From: an uncultured Pelagibacteraceae bacterium
GTDB lineage: Bacteria; Pseudomonadota; Alphaproteobacteria; Pelagibacterales; Pelagibacteraceae
NCBI GenBank assembly: GCA_902618855.1
Contig: CACNCD010000001.1
Coordinates: 1-64,000, forward strand
DNA length: 64,000 nucleotides
Direction: 5' to 3'
The translations under genes were made by a program, and so were the position numbers. The stretch's first letter is position 1. Each line of letters begins with the position of its first letter. Positions 51,393 to 60,657 of this stretch are shown piece by piece. The notes beneath the pieces are model-generated. The model had not been told where the DNA came from. It saw only the letters and a list, made by a program, of their open reading frames with translations, and made no database searches.

Positions 51393-52152
51393 AGAATCTT
51401 GCATTTATTCCGGAAAAGTTATTCACAAAAGATTTAAACCTAAGGTACATTTTTTTAAATATAAAGTTTTCTCTCTTTTAATAGATTTATCAGAAATACA
51501 TTTGATTTCTAAAAAAATTTTATTTTTTTCTTATAATAAATTTAATTTAATTAGTTTTTTTGACAAGGATCATGGTGATAGAGACGGGTCAAATCTTGAA
51601 GAGTGGGTAATTAAGAACCTAAAGACACATAATATTTCAGTCGAAAATATTAAAATTAAACTTTTATGTTATCCAAGAATATTTGGGTATGTTTTTAATC
51701 CATTAAGTATTTTTTTTGTTTATAATAATAAAAACTCTCTAATCTCGATACTTTACGAGGTGAAAAATACATTTGGAGAACAGCATACATATGTTTTTAA
51801 AGTTGAAAACCGAGAAAAAACAATTGAGAATAATTGTAAAAAAAAGTTTTTCGTTTCTCCATTTATGGATTTAGAATCATCCTATTATTTTAAAATTTTA
51901 TATCCTGGAAATAAATTGTCGGTTGTAATTGATCAGAGAGATGAAGAAGGCAAGTTATTATACGCCTCTCAAGATGGCGACAGGGTCGATTTTACCTCTA
52001 AAAATCTTATTTTTTCTTACTTAAAACACCCTCTTATGACTTTAAAAATTATAACGGCGATACATTTTGAGGCATTAAGATTATGGGTAAAAGGCATTAG
52101 GTTAGTAAAAAAAAAAATCAAAATAAAAAATAATATAACTTTTGAAAAGTAA
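51382..52152 (+). CDS. DUF1365 family protein
   Basis: SCIYSGKVIHKRFKPKVHFFKYKVFSLLIDL; LLCYPRIFGYVFNPLSIFFVYN; YEVKNTFGEQHTYVF. Confidence 0.92.
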   Translation: MMFKESCIYSGKVIHKRFKPKVHFFKYKVFSLLIDLSEIHLISKKILFFSYNKFNLISFFDKDHGDRDGSNLEEWVIKNLKTHNISVENIKIKLLCYPRIFGYVFNPLSIFFVYNNKNSLISILYEVKNTFGEQHTYVFKVENREKTIENNCKKKFFVSPFMDLESSYYFKILYPGNKLSVVIDQRDEEGKLLYASQDGDRVDFTSKNLIFSYLKHPLMTLKIITAIHFEALRLWVKGIRLVKKKIKIKNNITFEK

Positions 52153-53326
52153 AATGGATTTTATTGCTGACAAAATTGTCTTCACCCCGTTAAAAAATAT
52201 GAAGTTAGGTTTTATAGATGTAACTAACTATAATGGACAAAAGTTTTATTTAGGAAATAAAAATTCATTAAAAAGGGCTAGTTTAATAATAAAAAAAAAG
52301 GGTTTTACATTAGAAATAATATCCAAGGGCAGTGTGGGACTTGCGGAGTCATACATGCGAGGAGATTTTGATACTGATAATTTAACAAATTTAATTGAAA
52401 TATTGGCTGACAATATTGGAGCAGTTCATAAATTTGCAGGAATAATGGATGCACCATTAATTAATTATTTTAAAAATTTTCTTTTTAAAAATACAAAAAA
52501 AAGAAGCAAAGAAAATATTTCAAAACACTACGATCTCGGCAATGAATTTTTTTCACTTTGGCTTGACAAAACATTGACTTATTCAAGTGCAATTTTTGAA
52601 AGTGAAAAAAATAATTTAGAGGAAGCACAAATAAATAAATACAAAAAGTTATCTAATTTAATTAAACCAAAATCAGGAGATAAAATGCTTGAGATAGGAT
52701 GTGGATGGGGAGGTTATGCAGAATTTATAGGAAAAAACTTTGATGTAAAACTAGACTGTATAACAATTTCAAAAAAACAATATGATTATGCCAAAGAAAG
52801 AATCTCTAAAAACGGTTTAAACGAAAAAATTAATATTGAAATGTTAGATTATAGGGATGTAAAAAAAAAATATAACTCTATAACTTCTATAGAAATGATA
52901 GAGGCCGTAGGTCAAAACTATCTTAAAAAATATTTCCAAAAAATAAAAGATAGCCTATTAGATAATGGAAAAGCAGCGATCCAGGCAATAACTATTGATG
53001 ACAATCTATACGATCGCTATAAAAAAAAAGAGGATTTTATTCAAAAATATATTTTTCCTGGAGGTTTTTTACCTAGTAAAAATAGTTTAATAAATTTATC
53101 AAAGGAAACAAATCTTATTTTTGAGGAGAGCAGTTCATATGGATCTCACTATTCCAGTACATTAAATTTATGGAGAGAAGAATTTTCGAAAAAATGGGAA
53201 CAGATATCAAGCCAGGGATTTGATTTAACTTTTAAGAGAATGTGGAACTTCTATTTGTCTTATTGTGAGGCAGGATTTAAGTCGAAAAATATCGATTTAA
53301 TTCAATTTTCATTATCTAATAAATAG
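52142..53326 (+). CDS. cfa: Cyclopropane-fatty-acyl-phospholipid synthase family SAM methyltransferase
   Basis: ISKHYDLGNEFFSLWLDKTLTYSSAIF; MLEIGCGWGGYAEFIG SAM motif; SIEMIEAVGQNYLKKYF; DFIQKYIFPGGFLPS. Confidence 0.94.
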   Translation: MKSKMDFIADKIVFTPLKNMKLGFIDVTNYNGQKFYLGNKNSLKRASLIIKKKGFTLEIISKGSVGLAESYMRGDFDTDNLTNLIEILADNIGAVHKFAGIMDAPLINYFKNFLFKNTKKRSKENISKHYDLGNEFFSLWLDKTLTYSSAIFESEKNNLEEAQINKYKKLSNLIKPKSGDKMLEIGCGWGGYAEFIGKNFDVKLDCITISKKQYDYAKERISKNGLNEKINIEMLDYRDVKKKYNSITSIEMIEAVGQNYLKKYFQKIKDSLLDNGKAAIQAITIDDNLYDRYKKKEDFIQKYIFPGGFLPSKNSLINLSKETNLIFEESSSYGSHYSSTLNLWREEFSKKWEQISSQGFDLTFKRMWNFYLSYCEAGFKSKNIDLIQFSLSNK

Positions 53327-53332
53327 ACATTC

Positions 53333-53860
53333 ATGCGAATAATATTTAGTATACTTACATTATTTTTATTATTTGGATGCTCAAATAACAATATGAAACC
53401 AACAGATTTTAAAGATCAAAAGCCAAGACTAATTATAGAAGAATATTTAACGGGTAATGTTAAAGCTTACGGTATTTTACAAAATAGATCTGGCAAGATT
53501 ACTAGACAGTTTACTGCTGATCTAGATGGCAAATGGGATGGTCAACAATTAATTCTCGATGAAAAATTTAATTGGAACGATGGTGAAATTCAAACTCGAC
53601 AGTGGAAGATTAACAAAATTGATGAACATAATTATGAAGGAACGGCTAGCGATGTTGTTGGAACCGCTAAAGGTTTCTCATATGGTCCCGCTTTTAAGTT
53701 TGAATATGTTCTATTAGTTCCTGTTAAGGGAAAAGAAATTAAAATTACCTTTGATGACTGGATTTTTAAGCAAGACGAACGAGTAGCAATAAATAGAGCA
53801 ACAATGAAAAAATTTGGTTTTAAAGTAGCAGAATTAACAGTTATGTTTGTTAAAAACTAA
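53333..53860 (+). CDS. DUF3833 family lipoprotein
   Basis: Lipobox LLFGCSNN; FDGKWDG-like LDGKWDGQQLILDEKFNWNDGEIQTRQWKI...YEGTASDVVGTAKG. Confidence 0.88.
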   Translation: MRIIFSILTLFLLFGCSNNNMKPTDFKDQKPRLIIEEYLTGNVKAYGILQNRSGKITRQFTADLDGKWDGQQLILDEKFNWNDGEIQTRQWKINKIDEHNYEGTASDVVGTAKGFSYGPAFKFEYVLLVPVKGKEIKITFDDWIFKQDERVAINRATMKKFGFKVAELTVMFVKN

Positions 53861-54615
53861 TCAACTATTTTTTTCATACCTTTTTCTACAATTCTAAAAT
53901 ACAAACCATTAGGTATTACTTTTAAAACTTTCATTATGGTCGTAAAAGATTTAGGGAAATGAATTTCAAAACTTTTACTTTTAGTTAAACCTTTAAACAT
54001 CTGTTCAGCGGCAAATTCAGCAGATTTAATCATTGGCATTGGGAAATCATTTTTGTCGGTCATAGGAGTTTTAATAAAACCAGGGCTTACGAGCGAAACT
54101 CTTACATTATATCTTTTTAAATCAAAGTATAGGCTCTCTGCAAAACTACTAAGTGCCGACTTTGAGGCGCAGTATGCACCAGCCGCAGGCAATCCTCTAT
54201 ATCCTGCCACAGAGGATACAATTGAAATATGTCCAGATTTTCTAGATTTATAATATTCATAAACTGAGTTAATTGAGTTTACTGTACCAAAAAAATTTAC
54301 TTCCATTATTTTTTTTACTTTGTCTATATTTAAAGTTTTCTCAGATTTAGGGTCATGAATTCCTGTTGAAAAAACAGATATATCTATATCACCTAACTTT
54401 TTTTTTATTTCTTCGAAAACCAATTTACATTTCTCACTATCTGTTACATCTAAAGGGAAGTAACTAATATTTTTTTGACTTTTAGAAATTTCCTTTAATA
54501 ATTCTTCTCTTCTAGCAGATATCGCCACAATCCAACCTTCTTGAGCAAATTTAATTGCTAAAGCTTTTCCAATTCCACTACTAGCACCTGTAATCCAAAT
54601 AGTTTTATTATTCAT
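53857..54615 (-). CDS. Short-chain dehydrogenase/reductase
   Basis: TGASSGIGKALAIKFAQEG; GAYCASKSALSSFAESLYFDLKRYNVRVSLVSPGFIKTPMT (YxxxK). Confidence 0.95.
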   Translation of the reverse strand: MNNKTIWITGASSGIGKALAIKFAQEGWIVAISARREELLKEISKSQKNISYFPLDVTDSEKCKLVFEEIKKKLGDIDISVFSTGIHDPKSEKTLNIDKVKKIMEVNFFGTVNSINSVYEYYKSRKSGHISIVSSVAGYRGLPAAGAYCASKSALSSFAESLYFDLKRYNVRVSLVSPGFIKTPMTDKNDFPMPMIKSAEFAAEQMFKGLTKSKSFEIHFPKSFTTIMKVLKVIPNGLYFRIVEKGMKKIVD

Positions 54616-54624
54616 GATATCTTC

Positions 54625-55107
54625 ATGTATAATACTTTTATGCTTAAAAATAAATTTGTATCTTTTGTTCTTTTTGTTGCAGTAACTTTTTCAGCGCCTT
54701 TCGTAGGACGTTTTGCAACAATATCATCAAAAGAACCCTGGTATTCCTCTTTAAATAAATCTTTTTTAACTCCCCCTGATTGGATATTTGCTCCAGTTTG
54801 GACGACTCTTTATCTTTTTATGGCAATTGCGATTTGGCATGCTTGGCATAAAAATAAAAAAAATTTTAATTTGGTATTTATTTATATTATTCATTTATTT
54901 TTTAATACAACTTGGAGTATAGTTTTTTTCGTATACCATAGTATTTCTGTCGCATTAATAAATTTAATAATAGTAATACTTTTTATAATATATTTGATTT
55001 TAAAATATAAAGATTTAAGCAAACTTAGTTTTTACTTAATGATTCCATATTTACTTTGGAGTTGTTATGCCTTAATTCTAAATCTAACCTTACTTATTTT
55101 AAATTAA
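54625..55107 (+). CDS. tspO: TspO/MBR family protein
   Basis: WYSSLNKSFLTPPDWIFAPVWTTLYLFMAIAIWHAW; HLFFNTTWSIVFF; PYLLWSCYALILN. Confidence 0.93.
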   Translation: MYNTFMLKNKFVSFVLFVAVTFSAPFVGRFATISSKEPWYSSLNKSFLTPPDWIFAPVWTTLYLFMAIAIWHAWHKNKKNFNLVFIYIIHLFFNTTWSIVFFVYHSISVALINLIIVILFIIYLILKYKDLSKLSFYLMIPYLLWSCYALILNLTLLILN

Positions 55108-55108
55108 A

Positions 55109-56212
55109 ATGGATGATGTTGTAATAATAGGCGGTGGAATTATAGGTGCAGCGACAGCATATTTTTTGTCGAAAGAGGGACGCAAAGTTAAAGTCATAGA
55201 GCGAGACCCAACATATAAAAATGCTTCATTCCCTTTATCTCTTGGAGGTTTTAGAAGACAATTTTTTCAAAAAGAAAACATTCTGCTTGGAAAATTTGCG
55301 AGAGAGTTTATTTATGAAATTCCTAATTTATTAAAAACAGATAAAAATCCAAATCCTACGGCAAGCATGGTCCCAAATGGATACTTGCTCTTATTTGGTC
55401 CAGAACATGCAGAAGAACAATATAAAGCTTTAGAAAATCACAAAGCATGTAACGCTGGCACTAAGAATATTAGAGGCAGTGAACTAAAAAAAATTTTTCC
55501 TTATATAAATGAAGAGGGAATTGAGACTGCAACATACACTGATGATAAAAATGAAGGATGGATTGATCCATTTTTATTTCATAGCGCTTTAAAAAGTAAA
55601 GCTATAGAGCTAGGTGCAGAGTTTGTAAAAGGCGAAGTCAAAAGCATAAATGAAATTAAAGCCAAAACTATTGTTTCCGCTGCAGGGTGCTGGACAAAAG
55701 AACTACTCAGCGATATTCCTGTTGTACCACAAAAACATACAGTCTTTAGAGTGAAATGCCCAAAACATATTCCTGAAATGCCTCTCACAGGCGATTTAAC
55801 TACAGGAGTTTATTGGAGACCAGAGGGTAAAGAGTATTTAGCTGGATCGCCAAAATCTGTTTTTGACGCTGAAGATTTAGAGCCTGCTTGGAATGATTTT
55901 GAAGAACTTGTTTGGCCAGCTTTAGCAAAAAGAATTCCTGCTTTTGAAGAACTTAAATTAACTGGTGGTTGGGCAGGATATTATGATTGCAACAGACTTG
56001 ATAACAATGCAGTAGTTGGAAAACATCCGAAATATGAAAATGTTTATATGGCATCAGGTTTTACTGGAAGGGGATTAATGCAAGCCCCAGGCATTGGAAG
56101 AGCACTAACAGAACTTATAACGACAGGATCGTATCAATCTATTGATATAAGCTGTTTTGGAGTAGAAAGAGTTCTACAAAAAAATGCTAGACATGAACCT
56201 TACGTTCTTTAG
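55109..56212 (+). CDS. FAD-dependent oxidoreductase (DAO family, glycine/D-amino-acid/sarcosine oxidase-like)
   Basis: DDVVIIGGGIIGAATAYFLSKEGRKVKVIERDP; YMASGFTGRGLMQAPGIGRALTELI. Confidence 0.92.
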   Translation: MDDVVIIGGGIIGAATAYFLSKEGRKVKVIERDPTYKNASFPLSLGGFRRQFFQKENILLGKFAREFIYEIPNLLKTDKNPNPTASMVPNGYLLLFGPEHAEEQYKALENHKACNAGTKNIRGSELKKIFPYINEEGIETATYTDDKNEGWIDPFLFHSALKSKAIELGAEFVKGEVKSINEIKAKTIVSAAGCWTKELLSDIPVVPQKHTVFRVKCPKHIPEMPLTGDLTTGVYWRPEGKEYLAGSPKSVFDAEDLEPAWNDFEELVWPALAKRIPAFEELKLTGGWAGYYDCNRLDNNAVVGKHPKYENVYMASGFTGRGLMQAPGIGRALTELITTGSYQSIDISCFGVERVLQKNARHEPYVL

Positions 56213-56911
56213 ATGAGCAAAATCTATAATTTTTTTCCACTTTCAATTTATAGAGGAAAAATTGAATTACCTGAAAATACAAAAAAAGAAATGGTAAAAG
56301 AAATAATTTCTATGAAAGAGACATCTGACCAAGGTTTAAAACCATCACAAAATGCTTGGACAGGGGATACACATGGATACGAGTATTTATTTCAAAATAA
56401 AAAGTTTGAAACTTTTTATAAAGAGGTTGAAAAACACGTTATTAAATATATGGATCACTTTGAGTTAGATGTTAGTAAATTAGATTTTTATTTTCAAAGA
56501 TCCTGGGCAACATTATCTAATTCCAAAGAACATATTTCACCACACGATCATTCACAATCAAACTTATCTTTTGCATATTATCTAAAAAAGCAACCTGGAG
56601 ACTCTCAATTAGTTTTAGTAGATAAAAGCAAACATAATGAATTTATTCCTCAGCTATTTACCTCTCCGTCTGTTAATAGAAATAAAATTTTTAAAAAAAG
56701 AACAATAAATAATACGCCTAGAATTAATATTGAAGCTGAAGAAGATGATATAATTATATTCCCATCAAAAACATTACATGGAACCGAAAAAAATATTAAT
56801 AATAATGATAGGATATCAATTTCAGCAGACATATCAGTTTTGGCAAAAGCGTCTAAAAATTTAGAACATTTAACCCCACCATTCGCTGAATGGAAAAAGT
56901 TTAATAAATAA
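56213..56911 (+). CDS. 2OG-Fe(II) oxygenase family protein (TIGR02466-like)
   Basis: SWATLSNSKEHISPHDHSQSNLSFAYYLKKQPGDSQLVL; IIIFPSKTLHGTEKNINNNDRISISADI gives HxD...H...R arrangement. Confidence 0.8.
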   Translation: MSKIYNFFPLSIYRGKIELPENTKKEMVKEIISMKETSDQGLKPSQNAWTGDTHGYEYLFQNKKFETFYKEVEKHVIKYMDHFELDVSKLDFYFQRSWATLSNSKEHISPHDHSQSNLSFAYYLKKQPGDSQLVLVDKSKHNEFIPQLFTSPSVNRNKIFKKRTINNTPRINIEAEEDDIIIFPSKTLHGTEKNINNNDRISISADISVLAKASKNLEHLTPPFAEWKKFNK

Positions 56912-57036
56912 TGAAAAATAAAAAAAAAAGATCTGCAAAATCTGCTGAAACAATACTTGTTGGCTGGAGAAAATTGATGCCTTTTTATTATGCTGCTGCT
57001 ATTATAATAGTATTTTTAATAGCATTTTTTGCATGA
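56911..57036 (+). CDS. Small (41-aa) predicted single-TM basic protein
   Basis: Translated by eye: MKNKKKRSAKSAETILVGWRKLMPFYYAAAIIIVFLIAFFA; overlaps the upstream stop by 1 nt and the downstream ureohydrolase start by an ATGA quartet. Not in ORF track. Confidence 0.65.
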   Translation: MKNKKKRSAKSAETILVGWRKLMPFYYAAAIIIVFLIAFFA

Positions 57037-57995
57037 GAGATAAAAAAAAAGAACCACTCCAGCCTGTAATGGGCACAAAAGTTCCACGGTATGCTGGACC
57101 AAATACATTTGCTAGATTGCCAGAGCTCAGAGATGTAGAGTACTGTGACGTCGCTATTGTTGGAATCCCATTTGATGCTGGGACAAGTTATAGACCTGGA
57201 GCAAGATTTGGTCCTCAGAGCATTAGACAGGCATCTAGACATCTTCGAACTAATTATCACCCGAATTACGATGTAGAACCTTTTAAAGTACAACAGGTTG
57301 CAGACGCTGGGGATATATCTTGTAATCCGTTCAGCATTGAAGAGGCGATAAAACAAATAGAAGATGGTGCAACAGATTTATTAAATAAAACTGGGGGCAT
57401 TATTAGCATGGGTGGTGATCATACTATTGCTTTTCCTTTATTAAAAGCAGTCAATAAAAAAAACAATGGCCCAGTTGCTTTGGTTCATTTTGATGCTCAT
57501 TTAGATACCTGGGATACATATTTTGGAGCACCATACACTCACGGAACTCCATTTAGAAGAGCTAGGGAAGAAAATCTTTTTTTAGATGATGCGTCTATGC
57601 ACGTAGGGATTAGAGGGCCTCTTTACAGTAGAGATGATTTAAAAAACGATGCAAGTTTTGGTTTTAAAATAATTCATTGTGATGAATTCCAAACTGAGGG
57701 AACCGATAAAATTGCAGAAAGAATTAGAAAAAGAGTAGGAAATAATCCATTATACCTGTCCATAGATATTGATGTTTTAGATCCAGCGCATGCACCAGGT
57801 ACAGGCACTCCTGAAATTGCAGGCATGACAACAAGAGAAATCGTAAATGTTTTAAGAGGCCTCTCAGGATTAAACTTAATATCTGCTGATGTAGTTGAAG
57901 TTGCTCCAGCCTATGATCACGCAGAATTAACATCCTTAGCAGCTGCAACTATAATTTACGAATTAACAAATTTATTTGCAAATAAAAAACTTTAG
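57033..57995 (+). CDS. Agmatinase/ureohydrolase family protein
   Basis: IVGIPFDAGTSYRPGARFGPQSIRQAS; GGIISMGGDHTIAFPLL; VHFDAHLDTWDTYF; LSIDIDVLDPAHAPGTGTPEIAGMTTREI, i.e. full Mn2+-binding motif set. Confidence 0.94.
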   Translation: MRDKKKEPLQPVMGTKVPRYAGPNTFARLPELRDVEYCDVAIVGIPFDAGTSYRPGARFGPQSIRQASRHLRTNYHPNYDVEPFKVQQVADAGDISCNPFSIEEAIKQIEDGATDLLNKTGGIISMGGDHTIAFPLLKAVNKKNNGPVALVHFDAHLDTWDTYFGAPYTHGTPFRRAREENLFLDDASMHVGIRGPLYSRDDLKNDASFGFKIIHCDEFQTEGTDKIAERIRKRVGNNPLYLSIDIDVLDPAHAPGTGTPEIAGMTTREIVNVLRGLSGLNLISADVVEVAPAYDHAELTSLAAATIIYELTNLFANKKL

Positions 57996-58009
57996 GTTAA
58001 ATTCCTCAG

Positions 58010-59443
58010 ATGTTAGATAAAAAGAATTTTTATATTGATGGAAAATGGGTTTCTCCAATTGAACCAAGAGCTTATAAAGTAATTGATCCGTCAAATGAAG
58101 AACCATGTGCTGAAATATCACTAGGTGGAAAAAAAGATGTAGATAAAGCTGTCAGTGTTGCAAAAAAAGCGTTTGAGACCTGGGCCTTTTCAAAAAAAGA
58201 AGAAAGATTAGATCTCTTGGAAAAATTATATTCGGTTTATAAAAAACGATGGGCAGAAATGGCTAAACTAATTACTCTAGAAATGGGAGCGCCAATGAAG
58301 TTTTCTACAGAAATGCAGGCTGCAACAGGTGCAAGTCATATTAAATCTTTTAAAAATATTTTGAAAGATTTTAAATTTGAAAAAGATTTAGGGGATGAAA
58401 AAAATAATCAAAAATTACTATATGAGCCAAAAGGTGTATGCGCCTTAATAACACCTTGGAACTGGCCAATAAATCAGGTGAATTTAAAAGTAATTCCAGC
58501 ACTAGCCTCAGCATGCACGGTTGTACTAAAACCATCAGAGATTGCACCGTTATCATCAATGCTACTTGCAGAAATGATTGATGAAGTTAAGTTTCCTCCT
58601 GGGGTATTTAATTTAATTAATGGAGATGGTGAAATAACTGGTGATGCTTTAACCAGTCATCCAGATATTGATATGATTTCATTTACTGGATCAACAAGAG
58701 CAGGGGCATTAATTTCTAAAAATGCTGCAAAAGATTTTAAGAGAATAAGCCTAGAATTAGGTGGAAAGGGAGCGAATATTATTTTTAAGGATGCAGACGC
58801 AGATGCTGTCGCAAGAGGTGTTCAAAGATGTTTTAGAAACTCGGGACAATCTTGCAATGCGCCTACACGAATGTTAGTTGAAAAATCAATTTATAACCAA
58901 ACAGTAGAAAAAGTTAAAGAACTAGCCGATAATACAAAAGTAGACTCTCCGCTAAAAGATGGTGATCATATTGGTCCTGTAGTTTCAGAGATACAATTTA
59001 ATAAAATTCAAAATTTAATTCAGAAAGGGATAGACGAAGGTGCAAAATTGATTGCAGGCGGTACTGGAAAGCCAAAAGGTTTAGAAAAGGGATATTATGT
59101 AAAACCGACTGTTTTTGCTGATGTAAATAATAAAATGGAAATAGCAAGAACTGAAATTTTTGGCCCTGTTTTGTCAATAATTCCTTTCGAAAACGAGGAG
59201 GATGCAATATCAATTGCAAACGATACTCCATATGGGTTAACAAACTATATTCAAACCCAAGACAAAGAAAAAATTAAAAGAGTTGCGAGAAAACTAAGAT
59301 CTGGAATGGTAGATGTAAATGGAGTTGGAATTGCCGTAGCCTCACCTTTTGGGGGATACAAACATTCAGGCATTGGAAGAGAAGCTGGCACAGAGGGTTT
59401 AATAGAGTTCTTAGAGGTTAAAACCGTTGGTGGTTGGAACTAA
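58010..59443 (+). CDS. NAD(P)-dependent aldehyde dehydrogenase
   Basis: ITPWNWPINQVNLKVIPALASACTVVLKPSEIAPLS; LELGGKGANIIFKDADAD; NSGQSCNAPTRM catalytic Cys; EIFGPVLSI. Confidence 0.96.
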   Translation: MLDKKNFYIDGKWVSPIEPRAYKVIDPSNEEPCAEISLGGKKDVDKAVSVAKKAFETWAFSKKEERLDLLEKLYSVYKKRWAEMAKLITLEMGAPMKFSTEMQAATGASHIKSFKNILKDFKFEKDLGDEKNNQKLLYEPKGVCALITPWNWPINQVNLKVIPALASACTVVLKPSEIAPLSSMLLAEMIDEVKFPPGVFNLINGDGEITGDALTSHPDIDMISFTGSTRAGALISKNAAKDFKRISLELGGKGANIIFKDADADAVARGVQRCFRNSGQSCNAPTRMLVEKSIYNQTVEKVKELADNTKVDSPLKDGDHIGPVVSEIQFNKIQNLIQKGIDEGAKLIAGGTGKPKGLEKGYYVKPTVFADVNNKMEIARTEIFGPVLSIIPFENEEDAISIANDTPYGLTNYIQTQDKEKIKRVARKLRSGMVDVNGVGIAVASPFGGYKHSGIGREAGTEGLIEFLEVKTVGGWN

Positions 59444-60630
59444 TTGCTGCTTGATTGTTTTTTAATTCCTTCAAGAAGATTTAAACATTTTTTTAACTCA
59501 TTTAATTTTATATACTCATCAACTTTATGTGCTTGTTCTATAGAGCCAGGGCCACATACAACAGTACTAATGCCAATTTCTTGAAATAAACCAGCTTCTG
59601 TACCAAATGAAACCACCTCTCTAGAATTATCCCCAGTTATACTTGAGATTAATTCACATGCTTCAGATTTTTCATGTCGATCAAATCCTATTATTTCTCC
59701 AATAATTTCTTTTCTAATAGATGACTTCGGATAAGTTTTTTTCATTTCTGGTAATAATTCTTCATTTACAAACTTATCTATTTCATTGTTTACAAACACT
59801 CCATCCTCTTTTATTACAGGTCTTAGTTCCCAATCAACTCTACATCTATCTGCAATCACATTTCTTGCTATCCCACCTGAAATCCCACCTATCTGAAGTG
59901 TTGTGTATGGAGGGTTAAAGATAGAGTTTTTGGGAGTTTTGTCTTTAAGAATTTTTCTAATCTTTAAAAGTTTGTCTATAAATCTTGCAGCATACTCAAC
60001 TGCATTGACACCTTTATCAGGCGCAGAACCATGTCCAGCTAACCCTTCAAAATGCGTTGTGTATTCATAACATCCTTTATGTGCATCAATAATTTTCATA
60101 TTTGTTGGTTCTCCAACAATACAAATTCCATTTTTAATACCTTTTCTTTTTAATTCTTCAATTAAAATAGGAGCTCCTTGGCATGCAGTTTCTTCATCAA
60201 ATGTAAAAGAAAAATGTATATCTCTATCTAAATCAGATTTTGAATAAATAGGGGCATAAGCAAGGGTGCATGCAATAAAACCTTTCATATCACATGAGCC
60301 TCTACCATAAAGTTTATCATCTTTTATAGTTGCCTTAAAAGGATCTGTTGACCAGCTTTTTGAAACTGGAACAACATCAGTATGACCCGATAAAATTATT
60401 GGAATTTTTCCATTAGGCTTTTTAGCTTTTATTGTAGCAAATAAATTAACTCGTTTTTTTTCTTTATCAAAAGTTTTAAAAGAGTCAGCTCCTAGGTTTT
60501 TTAATATTTTATCACAGTAATCAATTAATGAATTATTATCTTCTCCAGAAATTGTTTTAAATGCTATTAAATCAGATAATATTTTAATTGAATTTTCATA
60601 CAATGTTTCTAAATTATTTTCTGTACTCAT
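59440..60630 (-). CDS. argE: Acetylornithine deacetylase-like M20 peptidase
   Basis: ILSGHTDVVPVSKSWSTDPFKATIKDDKLYGRGSCDMKGFIACTLAY; FTFDEETACQGAPILIEEL; CGPGSIEQAHKVDEYI. Start may be 60642 or 60630. Confidence 0.9.
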   Translation of the reverse strand: MSTENNLETLYENSIKILSDLIAFKTISGEDNNSLIDYCDKILKNLGADSFKTFDKEKKRVNLFATIKAKKPNGKIPIILSGHTDVVPVSKSWSTDPFKATIKDDKLYGRGSCDMKGFIACTLAYAPIYSKSDLDRDIHFSFTFDEETACQGAPILIEELKRKGIKNGICIVGEPTNMKIIDAHKGCYEYTTHFEGLAGHGSAPDKGVNAVEYAARFIDKLLKIRKILKDKTPKNSIFNPPYTTLQIGGISGGIARNVIADRCRVDWELRPVIKEDGVFVNNEIDKFVNEELLPEMKKTYPKSSIRKEIIGEIIGFDRHEKSEACELISSITGDNSREVVSFGTEAGLFQEIGISTVVCGPGSIEQAHKVDEYIKLNELKKCLNLLEGIKKQSSSN

Positions 60631-60657
60631 AATTAATTTCAATTATATATTAAAATC

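Noticed and set aside
53857-54615. SDR as an integral part of the Cfa/DUF1365 operon
   Set aside because: It is on the opposite strand and convergent with DUF3833, so it cannot be co-transcribed; kept only as a neighbour.
56988-57356. 122-aa minus-strand ORF overlapping the 41-aa ORF and ureohydrolase
   Set aside because: Antisense to two operon-coupled frames; the sense frames are better supported.
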